A stretch of 64,000 nucleotides of DNA from assembly GCA_039105265.1 (NCBI GenBank), contig JAPFFF010000051.1, positions 434,001-498,000 on the forward strand. The letters run 5' to 3'. Shown here in pieces: positions 31,505 through 42,717 of the stretch (the stretch's first letter is position 1; every line of letters begins with the position of its first letter). This DNA comes from Tritrichomonas musculus (lineage: Eukaryota; Parabasalia; Tritrichomonadida; Tritrichomonadidae). The notes below the pieces were generated by a model, which made no database searches, was not told where the DNA came from, and saw only the letters and a list, made by a program, of their open reading frames with translations. The translations under genes and the position numbers were made by a program.

Positions 31505-32497
31505 AACATTAAGCTTTCATAACAATTTTCTCTCTTCGAAATATTCATTTGAATATTTCAAAATAACATCTGATGCTGAATTAAGAATCACCAGTTCACA
31601 AAATTCAATCAGCATTGAATTATCAACACGAAATGACGAAATAATGAAACAGTATTACTTCACACCTGAAGATACTATTCAAGATCTAAAGCAACATCTC
31701 CAAGAAGAATATAAATATAAATATGACATCGATATCTATCTTCAAGATGATAAGAAACCTCTTGAAGACAATGAAAATCTTTCAGAAGATATGGAACTTG
31801 TTTTTTCATCACAAAAACGAAGACTTAAATATCAAAATACCACTTTTTCAGTTGACGATATATTGCAAGTTAGTGAAGTGAACCAATTTATTCAACAAAA
31901 ATTCAATCAAAACAACATTTTTATTTTCATCAAGAGTTTAAAAGAAGATAGTTTTGTTATTGCAGACAACAACAAGCGACTTTTTGAATATGAACAAGAA
32001 ATGTTTATTCATCAAATAATCCCATCGATTGAATTTTCAGGATATGATATCAAAATTGACGAATACCAGAAAATATCAGAACGAAACAACCTTTCATTTT
32101 TGAAGAAAACATTTCTTTGTAGTAAAATGCTAATAAATGTGAATAAATTATTGATTAAGAGAGACCGAGAAATAGTTGATGAGATAACCAATCTGAAATT
32201 TTTATTAGAAGGAATGAAATTGACTATTGAAATCAACGAATCAAACATGAACTCTATACAAGTTAAGACATCACCAAGGAAGCCACAATCAAATAAGGTG
32301 AAACATAATGCATTAGAACTAATTAATCCAACTAAATCAGATACAAAAACAGAAACAGAACAATCAGAAGATGAAGGGAAAGATCAATATGATGACAAAT
32401 GTAATGAAGCTTATATTAAAGAAAACTTTGAAAAGTTAGCCATGGCGAATAAACACCCAGCTAAAAAAATTACAAATAAACAAAAGAAAACGAAAGG
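31505..32497 (+). pseudogene. Truncated copy of the multi-ubiquitin-like protein
   Basis: Nearly identical to the central part of the 1255-residue protein at 48979-52746 (from FHNNFLSSKYSFEYFKITSD to KQKKTK) but in the opposite orientation. It lacks about 730 N-terminal residues and the charged C-terminal repeats. The frame is open, but no ATG lies near its beginning; the first in-frame ATG is within NDEIMKQYY. At about 32497 homology stops and an LRR_5 relic begins, so the continuous frame is a chance read-through. A recently duplicated gene fragment. Confidence 0.85.
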
Positions 32498-33078
32498 TGC
32501 ACTGCATTATCGTATATCGATATTCCATTTACAGTGACAGAGATTTCAAAATCTGCTTTTCAAAATTGTAAATCATTGAAACAAATTACAATTCCTTCTT
32601 CTGTTATAGAAATTGCACAGACAACTTTTTATGGATGAATATCATTGGAAAAAGTAACAATTCCGCAATCAGTCACCAAAATAAAAGATGGCGTTTTTCA
32701 ATACTACAAAAATCTTAAAGAAATAATTTTGTCACTTTGCTTTGAGATGATTGACAAGTATCTTTTTTATGGCTGCTCATCACTAGAAAGCATATCTATT
32801 CCTCAATCAGTGATTACTATTGGTTCAAACGCATTCGGGAAATGTTCATCGTTGAAATAAATTTCGATTCCTAATAGTGTGATATCAATCGAATCATGCG
32901 TTTTTGCTGATTGTACTTACAATTGTAGTTATCTAAAATATCTTTACAAATGGGATTGAACTCTATTGGCGATTATGCATTTAATAATTTCTGATCGTTG
33001 AAACAAGTTGAAATACCACCTTCTTTGAAATATCTTGGAGTATACTCATTTGAAAATTGCAGAAATATTGTAAAATAA
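32498..33078 (+). pseudogene. BspA-like LRR_5 protein fragment
   Basis: Reads IDIPFTVTEISKSAFQNCKS, SLEKVTIPQSVTKIKDGVF, SIPQSVITIGSNAFGKCSSL, SIPNSVISIESCVFADC, then LNSIGDYAFNNF and SLKYLGVYSFENC: consecutive LRR_5 units with the xxIxIPxSVxxIGxxAFxxC pattern. Stops (in FYG-stop-ISLEK, CSSLK-stop-ISIP and NNF-stop-SLKQ) and a frameshift disrupt it. No start: it abuts the ubiquitin-like fragment. Confidence 0.8.
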
Positions 33079-33143
33079 ATTATTCAATTAACGACCAAAT
33101 AGCTGTATTTTACAAAACCTCCGATGGGCTAAATAGTTAGCTA

Positions 33144-33664
33144 CAGGGATGTGAAAAGGGCCGCCCGGGCAAGCTCGGGCAGAATGTCACTTTTTTGCCC
33201 GGGCAAAATTTACGGGCAGAAGGTTTGCCGGAACTTTCTTTTTTTTTTTTTAAGTCACATTTCATTTGCCCGGGCAGAAAAGTGACATTCCCCGTCTTTG
33301 CCCGTCTTTGCTCTTAGAAAATATAAGAATATTAAACTATTATTATTAAAATAAATTATTATAAATGCTTAAAAAATAAAAAAAATATGAATATTAAAAG
33401 TTTAAATGAAAATGTAATTTTTAATAAAATATCAATCAAAAAAACAATAGAATTATCTTATTTTCAAATAACATTTCATTGTCACTTTTAATCACGGGCA
33501 ATTGCCCGAGCAAAATTCACGGGCAAAGACGGGCAATGTCACTTTTTTTAAGAACGGGCAAGACGGGCACGGGCAAGTACGGGCAAACACGGGCACGGGC
33601 ACTGCCCGTGGCCCGTCATTTTTACGGGCAATCTGCCCGTGCCCGTGCCCGTCCATCATCCCTG
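33144..33664. mobile_element. hAT-type MITE, copy 1 (GC-rich)
   Basis: 521 bp with termini CAGGGATG.../...CATCCCTG and an exact 8-bp target duplication GTTAGCTA (33136-33143 and 33665-33672). The CAGGG start and 8-bp duplication are hAT superfamily hallmarks. Both ends are packed with CGGGCA/TGCCCG hexamers in direct and inverted orientation, a subterminal-repeat layout expected to bind transposase. The central 200 bp is AT-rich. No transposase, so non-autonomous. Confidence 0.88.
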
Positions 33665-33836
33665 GTTAGCTACCACTTAAAAAAATATCCAAATTTTAAC
33701 GTTTAAAATCGATTATAATTTTTATATATACTCAAATTATTCTAAAGATATGAAATTTTTGATCATTTATAGGGTGGCAATTAAGTTCGTGAATTTTTTA
33801 TAACTCATCCAATTTTATATTAAAAACAGGGATGTG

Positions 33837-34327
33837 AAAAGGGCCGCCCGGGCAAGCTCGGGCAGAATGTCACTTTTTTGCCCGGGCAAAATTTACGGGC
33901 AGAAGGTTTGCCGGAACTTTCTTTTTTTTTTTTTAAGTCACATTTCATTTGCCCGGGCAGAAAAGTGACATTCCCCGTCTTTGCCCGTCTTTGCTCTTAG
34001 AAAATATAAGAATATTAAACTATTATTATTAAAATAAATTATTATAAATGCTTAAAAATTAAAAAAAATATGAATATTAAAAGTTTAAATGAAAATGTAA
34101 TTTTTAATAAAATATCAATCAAAAAAACAATAGTATTATCTTATTTTTAAATAACATTTCATTGTCACTTTTAATCACGGGCAATTGCCCGAGCAAAATT
34201 CACGGGCAAAGACGGGCAATGTCACTTTTTTTAAGAACGGGCAAGACGGGCACGGGCACTGCCCGTGGCCCGTCATTTTTACGGGCAATTTGCCCGTGCC
34301 CGTGCCCGTGCCCGTCCATCATCCCTG
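33837..34327. mobile_element. hAT-type MITE, copy 2 (GC-rich)
   Basis: 491 bp, same orientation and nearly identical to copy 1, mainly differing by about 30 bp missing from the right subterminal CGGGCA array. Flanked by its own 8-bp target duplication ATTAAAAA (33829-33836 and 34328-34335), so it inserted independently rather than arising by tandem duplication. Only 172 bp separate the two elements. Confidence 0.88.
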
Positions 34328-34763
34328 ATTAAAAACTAAAATATATAAATATTCAAATCGTCAACTAATTCATCTATTTATACTTAATGAACATTTTTAT
34401 TTTTACTGAATATAAAAATATATTGAAATTATAATGATCAATACCAAATTTTTACAAAATTTACAATATTTATCTGAATAGCCAGAGTAAAAAGAATTAA
34501 ATATTATTTATTATGTTAATATTCTAGTTTATTATAAATATTAAATAATTGAATTTGCATTATATTATAAGAATTTATTTCAATATTAAATAAAATTGAA
34601 ATATAAAAAAATTGAAAAAAACTAATCTTTTAATATTTTAACATAATTTTTACTGAGGCTACATATTGTCTAGGTAGCTTTGAACGAGGATGATATACTT
34701 TTTCAGAGTATACTTCACAAATTGTCAAAATCTTCTCAATTCTTTATATTACATTATAATATG
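34328..34763. other. AT-rich intergenic region
   Basis: Downstream of the BTB/discoidin copy that ends at 34764. No gene, RNA or repeat recognised. Confidence 0.5.
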
Positions 34764-36743
34764 TTAAAAGTAGCTTCCAAAAAGATCAAAATGGATTAAT
34801 TTTAAGCGTAAGTCATCTTTCCAGTTTTTACTTGTTTGAACGAGTCTCACAATTCTGGTTGGCGGACTTGGGTGCGAAAATTCATAGATGTCAAGATCTT
34901 CATGTTCGTTTTCTGTTTCCTCGTTAATTTCGATCAGCGTTGTCCATGACGACTCTGGCTTACTCGAGTCATCTGTGCAAATCACTTTGTAGCTCCTCAG
35001 CTTGCCTGGATTACACCTCTTGAGTCTGAAACCGTTAAGAACAGCTGTTCCTCGTGTCAACTCAACTTGAAACCACGAATTTTCATAAGCATAAGTGCAA
35101 ATATTGTGTTCTGCATTGAGTGAGTGGAAACTGTTGAAATCGAAAGATAGAGCAGAGATGATGACTGGACACTTGTGCGGGTCTTCGTTTTCACTCTCAC
35201 TAACAAGTGTCGCAAAGACTCCTCCTGAATACTTCGAGTCTGTTGATAAAAGTTCAATTCCTTTGATGAATAGAAAATTGTTGCCTTTGTCCCAGTTCGG
35301 TCCTGTCTGTGTGAAGCGAACTTTTCTTCCTCGAATTGGTGCAAAGCTGACTGTCATGTCTTTGCATTTACCATTCAGTTCTCTCGCTTCTGTAACTGAT
35401 TTCACTGTTTCGCCTTCAACTGAAATGTCAAATGACTTAGGAAAATATTTATAAGAAGAAAATATTTTGACGCCACTGATCGTGACTGCTGCCTCAAATT
35501 CAAATTCAATGAAGAAATTTCCTATATTATTTGTACCGAAGTCATCATCATTATGAGGAAGAAGGAGGCTGTAGATGTCAGCTGATGACTGAGATGCGAC
35601 AAAGAGTCTGTCGAAGGGAGTTTTCTATTTGTACTTCAACTGTGAAAGAAGTCCTGGTCCTTCCTTACTCATTTCATTGCAGTCAATTCGGATGCTTAAT
35701 GAATATATTTGTGATTTCAATGATAAAATTTCTTCGTCTTTTAAGTTCTTTATCGTTGTCAGTTCAGTGATTAATGATGAAATTTCTTCTTCTTTAGATC
35801 GAATAAGATTAGTAGTTGTTTCTTTCGATGTTTCAAGTTTTGATTCAAGATTTGAAATAATTACGTCTTTGGTTTGTCTTAAAGATGAAAATTCAGTTCG
35901 AAGTCTTGAAATTTCTTCTTTCAAGTGTTCATCGTTTTCTTTCATTTCTTCTTTTTCTTCTTCAAGATGTTTCATTGCTTCTTTCTGAGACTTGAGAACT
36001 GAGAGAATCGTTTTAGTAACTGAGAAATCAATGAATTCAAAATCAACTCGCTCTGAATATTTTTCAATCATGTTCGAAATGAAGTCGATGTTACTCTCAT
36101 CAATTCGTATAAATGAGAGAAGTATCGATGCTGTTCGACCTTGATGATCAATGACTTCTTCGATGAATTCATTAATTTCTTTATATTTGATTGATTCTGG
36201 TTCATTATTAAAATATTTAGTCAAGATACGATGAATTTTAGGAATTGGTAATCTTGTTAGTTCTTCGTTCTTCATGTATTCTTCAAAATTATTCGAAATA
36301 ATGTTTTCATATGTTTCTTCATCAAATGTCCTGTCATATTGGCATCCTTTTAGAATTTCGATCGCAAGTTCATCTTGATGTGAAAAAATGTATTCTTTCG
36401 TATCTTCTTCTAATTCGTCAACTTCAAATCGTTTCGATAAATAATGAAGAAAAATGACATTTTCATGGTCAACTGATATTTCTTCTTGTTGAACATATTT
36501 AATAAAATCTTGGATCGTATCTTCGTCAATATTTAGTTCGTCGTGATTTTCTTCTTCATGAAGTTCAAGAAGTTCTAAAAGTTCAATATCTTGCATTAAT
36601 TGAAACTTGTCTGAGTTTTGAAGAAAATATTTCGAACAAAGTTCGAAATAACACATTTTGAAAGGGAATCTTTTATTTTTATAAATGAAACAATGCGTAT
36701 CAGGGAATTGTATTCTACTTCGAATAATCTTTTTATTTGGCAT
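34764..36743 (-). pseudogene. BTB/BACK/coiled-coil/discoidin protein with one nonsense codon
   Basis: Paralogue of the intact gene at 43487-45520 with the same domain order: BTB-like (FPFKMCYFELCSKYFLQN), BACK-like, long coiled coil, then two F5/8C-like domains. One reading frame runs the whole 659 codons from the ATG at 36743. It is interrupted only by a TAG at 35625-35627, where the paralogue has CAG in KYKQKTP. The coiled coil is about 18 residues shorter than in the paralogue. The first 372 residues (BTB to coiled coil) could still be translated. Its 100-bp upstream flank and TCATTTT initiator are shared with the intact copy, so transcription is plausible. Could be a young pseudogene, a truncated functional allele, or a base-call error. 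Confidence 0.85.
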
Positions 36744-36748
36744 TCAAC

Positions 36749-36755
36749 AAAATGA
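36749..36755 (-). promoter_or_regulatory. Candidate initiator of the nonsense-bearing BTB/discoidin copy
   Basis: On the minus strand TCATTTT precedes the ATG at 36743 by five bases, identical in sequence and spacing to the initiator candidate of the intact paralogue. About 100 bp of upstream flank (36744-36845) is also conserved between the copies. Confidence 0.5.
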
Positions 36756-36967
36756 AAATTTTCCATTTTTCATATAACATTTCACATTCAAATTTTTAAA
36801 CGTTCTTTTTTTTCCAAAACACAAAATCAATTTACTTTTTAAAATTTCCTTATTTTGAAAAATTTAATTTTAATTTTAATTGGAACTTTGTTTAATTCCA
36901 AAATTCTCCAACAAATCCTAGGTCTTTTCATTAATATTACTTTTATCAAATTAAAAAATTTTCGGAC

Positions 36968-37259
36968 AATCGTTTTTTTCTACGCCACTCATGGAAAGTA
37001 TAAAACAGCCATTTTAAGGTGAAATTTAACTTACTCTGTTAAGAAAATTAACCAAAAAAATCGTATATTTATATCTTGCACCAGTGATCACCACGGGGCT
37101 GCGCGAAGCCGAATCAGGTTCCTTGAATTGCTGGATGAATCGGGAAGCCATTTGAACTTTATATTTATGCATTATTTAGCAAAAATTGAATAAAAAATGT
37201 ATAAAAAAGTATTCAAAAAGTTTAAAAGTTTTCAAAAAGTGGCGTAGAAAAATACGATT
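36968..37259. mobile_element. Candidate 292-bp inverted-repeat element
   Basis: AATCGTTTTTTTCTACGCCA... at 36968-36989 pairs with its inverse at 37238-37259 with one mismatch over 22 bp. The body contains an unusually GC-rich patch (37087-37130) with the hairpin-forming GGGGCTGCGCGAAGCC. No target duplication is obvious and there is no coding capacity. Confidence 0.5.
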
Positions 37260-37817
37260 CTCCAAGTTTTCCAATAAAAAAATTTGATTTATTTTACCAT
37301 ATTTCCTTTATTTAAAAAGTTTTATTCTGAAAAGTGCTCAACACGAAATTACCTAAACAATTCAATATATGTTTAATTCATATGAATTATGTTTTAAACA
37401 GAGAAAAGGATAAAAAGATTTTCTCATAAAAACGCCTTTAGAAAAAGTGAAAAATTGAGTATTTGGAAAATTTAAAATCGTATGATTCAAACTAAATTTT
37501 CATTTCATTATTTTTTTGATGATTTTTAAAACGAAAAATATTTTTAAATATTTGATCAATCTTAAAAAAAATTTTTCCAAAAAAAATGAAATCTACGGCA
37601 ATATTAGTTGTTATTATACTAAAATTCAAAAAAATATTTGAAATGCTTTAAATTTTCTTATGTTTTTGTATTTTCCGAATACGATAATTGAAATTTCGGT
37701 TACGAAAGTGAAACAGGTGTATTTCAAAATGTCCAACTATTATAGAATTTTTATGATATTCATTACGTGATTTTAATTGAAAAGAAAACATTGTTATTTT
37801 TATGAAATATATCTTTT
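37260..37817. other. Spacer containing a PIKK 3'-flank duplicate
   Basis: 37306-37440 is a diverged direct repeat of 38383-38510, the 3' flank of the inverted PIKK copy (shared CAATATATGTTTAATTCATA region and AACAGAGAAAAG). The remainder is AT-rich. A minus-strand ORF over 37648-37908 has no recognised family and is not called. Confidence 0.65.
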
Positions 37818-37987
37818 CCATAATAAAACCAATGAAATGTATTTTCACTAATGCCATTTCACAATCTTTTTGCATTCCCGAATTTATAGATGATCTTAAT
37901 AATATCAAAAGACATCAACTTTACTATTAAAATTCTAATTGCTTTGAATATAACATATGGAAATACATTTCATTGGTTTTATTATGG
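37818..37987. repeat. 27-bp perfect inverted repeat
   Basis: 37818-37844 and 37961-37987 are exact inverses (CCATAATAAAACCAATGAAA...). The right arm continues into GGTTGAAGGAATTGTAGC and ATTTGGAAAACTTGTAGCAAA (37985-38060), which recurs, inverted, at about 46385-46495 next to a Sel1 relic. The arms therefore seem to be pieces of a decayed, duplicated gene rather than a transposon. Confidence 0.6.
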
Positions 37988-38109
37988 TTGAAGGAATTGT
38001 AGCAAAAATTAATAATAAATTTCAATGTAATTTTAAATTTGGAAAACTTGTAGCAAAGTATTCACAAGAATTTGAAGATAGCTTTGCCTTTTAAAACTTA
38101 TATATGCTC

Positions 38110-38207
38110 TGAACTTGAAACCACGAATTTTTATTATTATGAGTGTAAATTTTGCATTTTGTATTGAATGAGTGGAAACTGTTGAGATCGAAATTTGAAG
38201 CAGAAAT
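38110..38207 (-). pseudogene. Short fragment of the BTB/discoidin gene (F5/8C part)
   Basis: About 95 bp aligned with 35063-35160 of the nonsense-bearing copy and the equivalent part of the intact gene (the TFDFNSFHSLNAEHKICTY ... NSWFQVEL region), at lower identity. Isolated fragment, no flanking gene parts. Confidence 0.7.
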
Positions 38208-38548
38208 GGTCTTTATCATTGAGTCACATATAAAGCATATCGTCGTTTTAATTGAACAAAATAGAAATAAAAAGGAGGAGAAAAGTCTGGCCTTTGTTAA
38301 ATTTAGTTATTTTTTTATGTTGGGCCATAACTGCTAAATAAATATCAAATTATTTGACCTTAACTGTTTGTCCAAAAAAATTCCATTTTTCCTTTATTTA
38401 GAAAGTTTTACTCTGAAAAGTTCTCAATATGGAATCATTCAAAAGAATTAATATATGTTTAATTCATATGAATTATGTTTTAAACAGAGAAAAGATTTGC
38501 TCATAATTGAATTTCATTTTATATAAATTAATATGATAATTAATTTTT

Positions 38549-41500
38549 TTAAGTCCAAGGCACCCATCCTGAATATGCTGTTGCCAAGTTGTAAATGTCT
38601 GTAGCTTCATTTATCAATCTCTTTACGTGTTCTTCAACAGAGAGAGGCTGATCACTTCTATTTCCTGTGTTGTTAGTATTTTCATTAGATTTGCTCAATC
38701 CATACAAACGGTTAATTATTTCATCATCCTTAGGAAGGATGATTGCGTAATCTGTTCCATTTACTTTTTTAGAAACTCTTTCCATTTTGAATTCCATGTT
38801 CTTTTGATTTGTTGAAATGTCTCTTTCATTTGACACCAGAAGCTTCGTCTGATCGAAATCTGATGAGACAGGCGATGCAATAAAAACATTCAAAATACTC
38901 ATGATTTGTTCTCTATTTCTTCGAATAATTCCAAGTACTTCTTCACAATAAATACGAAATGTTCCATCACACTTGCAAGGACCAAATGCTTCAACAAAAT
39001 TTCGAGTCAAACGAAAAGGAACAAGTTTTGGGTTTCTCATTCTGATTTGATTACTTTCGAATGTATCGCAAAAGTCAATGTGCATCAAATAACCGTCTTT
39101 TTTACCAATCATTATGTTCCTGGTGTGACGATCACCAATGCCGATGATGTAGCCAACAATTGATGTCAACGCACATGAAATCGTGTAGTTTTTGACATAC
39201 GTCAACCATGATTCACTCGTTGAGTTGAAAGACCAAAATGACTCACGTAAATCGGTGCTTCTCTTTGGTGTTGTTTCCATTATGCCTCTGAACATTTCAA
39301 TCTTTTGAATGCTCGTCATTTTAGAATATGAAATCTTCTTTCTGCCTTTGACAGTTTCAACTGGTCCGTTCTCTAACAAAAAGTTAATTTCACAGTTAAC
39401 GTAAGTTTTAGGTGATTTGTTATCAATAACTTCTGCCTTTTTTCTATAATTGTTTATCAATTCAATAGGTTCTGTCATATTCTTAACGAATTGGATGATC
39501 CCAAATCTATATGTCAGAGGAACGACTAAATATGTTTTGATTTTATTTCTGAGGACTTGATTCATGAATTTGAAGAAAATCATGATTCGTTGGTCACTTC
39601 GAAGATCTTCTGAATTCTTCAGAATGAATGAATAGATATGCCCATCGTCACCTTGAATCTCTATTTTCTTTGGATTCTTGATTGACATAAAACTTGTGAA
39701 TTTTGACAAAAATTTATGAATTAAAACTGTTTTTTCATTGAATTGATTCTTACCGAATATCGGCAATTTCAAATCTTTCATTTGTTTCAATTCAGGTGCA
39801 AGAATAAACAATTCGGATGGCTTGTTTATCTTATCCATTTGCTTCTTTAATTGATCACTATATTTTTTAATATATTTTGTAAATTCATTAATAAGTTTTT
39901 TAATAGATTCTTTGATTTCACAGGCTTTATTGTACAAAATAGCTCTTTCTTTGACTATCTTGTCCATATCATGCATATTTTTATGTTCTTCTCTACTCAT
40001 TAATAGTTCAATTTTTTGACTTTCTTGACTTAGAGTTTCTCTCAATGAATGTAACTGTGATTGTAGAGCTGTGAAGTTCTTTTCCATTTCTCTGAAATTT
40101 CCTTCTTCTTTATTTTGATAATAATCTAGAATGACTTCCCTTTCATGTGGAAGTTTGAATTTACGACTAGGAATGCTCTTACATAGCTCTGAAAATTGTT
40201 TAATGTTAGCAACAAAAGGATCAAGCAATGTTTTACAGAATGAATCAACTTCTTCAAGAATAAATCTATCAATGACACTATCTTTTAGACTTGGTTCAAT
40301 TTTAGTCAAGAAAGAAATAGAGATGCTGAAAAAGTTGTTGTTGACAGTAGAGAAAAGATTGGTCAATTCAATTCCTTCTTTGAAGTATTCATCAAGGTCT
40401 TTATTATTCTTCACCTTGTCTCTAATCTCTTCAATGGGTGAGTTAACGATCTTGTTGGAGCCTGATAACTTACGCTTGTCGCTGAAAATCGAGTACGTGT
40501 AATCAAAGATGACTCCTTCTGGATAATGAACAAAAAGTTCGTACAAAAATTCAATCATGTAGTCCTTGAATGAACCTTTCTTAAGTGATGGGATGTATGA
40601 AATAATCTGGCTAATAATGTCAATATAGAAATGATAAGGAACGTCCGTTAAAAAGCTTTTGATTTCATTTATATTGGCATGCATATCATTATTCACTCTA
40701 TTATTGTTATTGTTATTGTTACTATTGTTATTGTTATTGTTACTATTGTTATTGTTACTATTGTTATTGTTACTATTGTTATTGTTACTATTGTTATTGT
40801 TACTATTGTTATTGTTACTATTGTTATTGTTATTGTTATTGTTACTATTGTTATTGTTACTATTGTTATTGTTACTATTGTTATTGTTATTGTTACTATT
40901 GTTATTGTTATTATTGTTATTATTGTTATTATTGTTATTGTTATTGTTATTTTCGTTGTTGTTGTTTGGTGTGTCTGTGTCTTCAATATTGCAGTATTTA
41001 AATAAGAGATGATTGATCAACAGGAGGTTGGATATTCGTGATTGATTGGTCATGACTGCTGCTTTGGCCAAATTTTGAATTGCTGTGTTTAATAGTTTAA
41101 CTTTTTCGCTGTTCTTCGTTGCTTTTTCAAACAATTTCAATGCTGAAGATCCCAAGAGATTAATTGCATTTGGATATTTCAAATTTTCGCATATTTCGAT
41201 AACTTTTACCCATTTATCCTCACTGTTAGATGAATAAGCATAATACAAAGCTTTGTTATATTTTGTCAACAGAATCATCTTTTTAAAAATGTATGAATCA
41301 TGATTTTCTGCATTTTCCAAGTGATTTAATAATGTATCAAATTCTTCTTCTTTTTCAATTAAGTTGTTAGCAATTTTATAATGCATCATTTCATATTCAA
41401 TTTCAACAGGAAGATTTTCATCGAAGTTAAAGAAATCAAGATAATTCTTCATTAAATCCAATCTATTCGATTTCCTGCAGAGTGAAAGAAGCTTAATCTT

Positions 41501-42530
41501 CTCTGGAAGAGAATCTTTCTCTTTTCCTTTCGTGATGATTCTCAGCAGCAATATTGGAGGAAGAAAACTAACTAGAGAAAGAGAATCCTTAAATCGGAAT
41601 TCATAATTATTTTCTTTACAATCTGAAAGGAACATTTCTTTCAATTCAATCAACTGTTGTCCATAAATTATTGATTGAATAACAGATGAAGAACCAAGTG
41701 AAAAACGAGGACCATCTTCGATACTGAGCGCTTCAAATCCAAGGTCAATTTCTTTCAATATTTGTTCTCTTAAATATGACTCTTGATCATTGTTCCAATA
41801 TTTTCGAATCAATGCTATATAAGTTATCAATGTTTTTGTCTTTTAGAATCAGATTTATTTCATAAAGTTTCATCTTTTCAAGTGTATCATTCAAGAGACT
41901 TAAAACATGAATTGTTTCAAGATAACCGATGCCACTTTTTAGGTTATTCGTGCACGTAACAATAACATCACCAAAATAGGGACGAACAATGTCTACATCA
42001 TTTTTAAGAATGACTCTGAGGGTCTTTATGAGTGAGCAAAATGATGACTTATAAAACTTGCTCTGAAAGTAAGTTTTGGGTGGTGTCAATGACAATAGTT
42101 TCGAACGTTTAATATAGCTTCCTTTATCATTAACAATCATATTTAAGAAGTCCATTGTGAAACTAAAGAATGATTGCCAATACTTTGCATAAATATTTGG
42201 ATATGATTCAAAAATGAATGGAAGAAAATCAGAAATAAATGATATATTTTTGAGAGAAAGCAAATATTTGCTGCTGTCAAAATATCCTTCATCAGTTGTT
42301 GATTCATTGAAAGGAGAAAAGAATTCTAAGTATCTTTCGAAAAGACTGATAAAGTTCAATCTCTGATCAACTTTGTGTAAATTACACAAAAATTTGATCA
42401 TTTCCGTTTGTATTTCATGCCTTGAAAAATCGGAAACAATGAAATTGAACTTTAATGAAGATCCTCTTCCAAACTTATCAACAAGGTTATATCTATTAAT
42501 AACATCAGCATTAATTATATCTATGAATAA
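38549..42530 (-). pseudogene. Inverted partial copy of the PIKK gene with internal deletion
   Basis: Covers parent positions about 24487-30237 in inverted orientation at near identity, including the complete C-terminal catalytic and FATC region and the 3' flank. An internal 1853-bp deletion joins parent 25192 to 27046 through the shared 7-mer AGCATTG; because 1853 is not a multiple of three, two frames result (41787-42536, and 38549-41830 with 1093 residues). The first 570 or so residues of the parent are absent. The 1093-residue frame is still fully open, with GIGDRHTRNIM, HIDFCDTFE and FATC intact, so either very young or under some constraint. It ends GWVPWT versus GWVPWI in the parent. 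Confidence 0.9.
40697..40960 (-). repeat. Asn/Ser-coding microsatellite in the PIKK copy
   Basis: Same AAC/AAT with AGT repeat as at 27889-28083 but longer (about 88 codons) and with a different distribution of Ser codons, including blocks of pure Asn. Shows rapid repeat turnover since the gene was copied. Confidence 0.93.
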
Positions 42531-42596
42531 ACTCATAGAATGTATCTTTCAAATTATATTGAATATACGTCCAAATTATAAAAAAGTTTAGGCCAT

Positions 42597-42712
42597 CAAT
42601 TGAAACTTGTCTGAGTTTTGAAGAAAATATTTCGAATAAAGTTCAAAATAATACATTTTGAAAAGGGACCTTTTATTTTTATAAATGAAACAATGGGTAT
42701 CAGGGAATTGTA
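42597..42712 (-). pseudogene. 5' fragment of a BTB/discoidin gene
   Basis: About 115 bp matching codons 11 to 50 of the BTB/discoidin genes (IQFPDTHCF ... ELYSKYFLQNSDKFQLM), inverted relative to the intact gene starting at 43487. Homology breaks off abruptly at 42712, exactly beside the low-complexity element that follows. Confidence 0.8.
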
Positions 42713-42717
42713 TTAAT

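Noticed and set aside
33479-33706. Gly/Arg/Ala-rich ORF in the first MITE
   Set aside because: Translation of the CGGGCA hexamer array; starts inside the element and reads past its target duplication.
37087-37130. tRNA-like GC-rich sequence
   Set aside because: Forms one simple hairpin but no cloverleaf, no A/B box spacing, and lies within an inverted-repeat element.
37648-37908. 86-residue minus-strand ORF
   Set aside because: Overlaps a 27-bp inverted repeat and shows no family features; composition is explained by AT-rich sequence.
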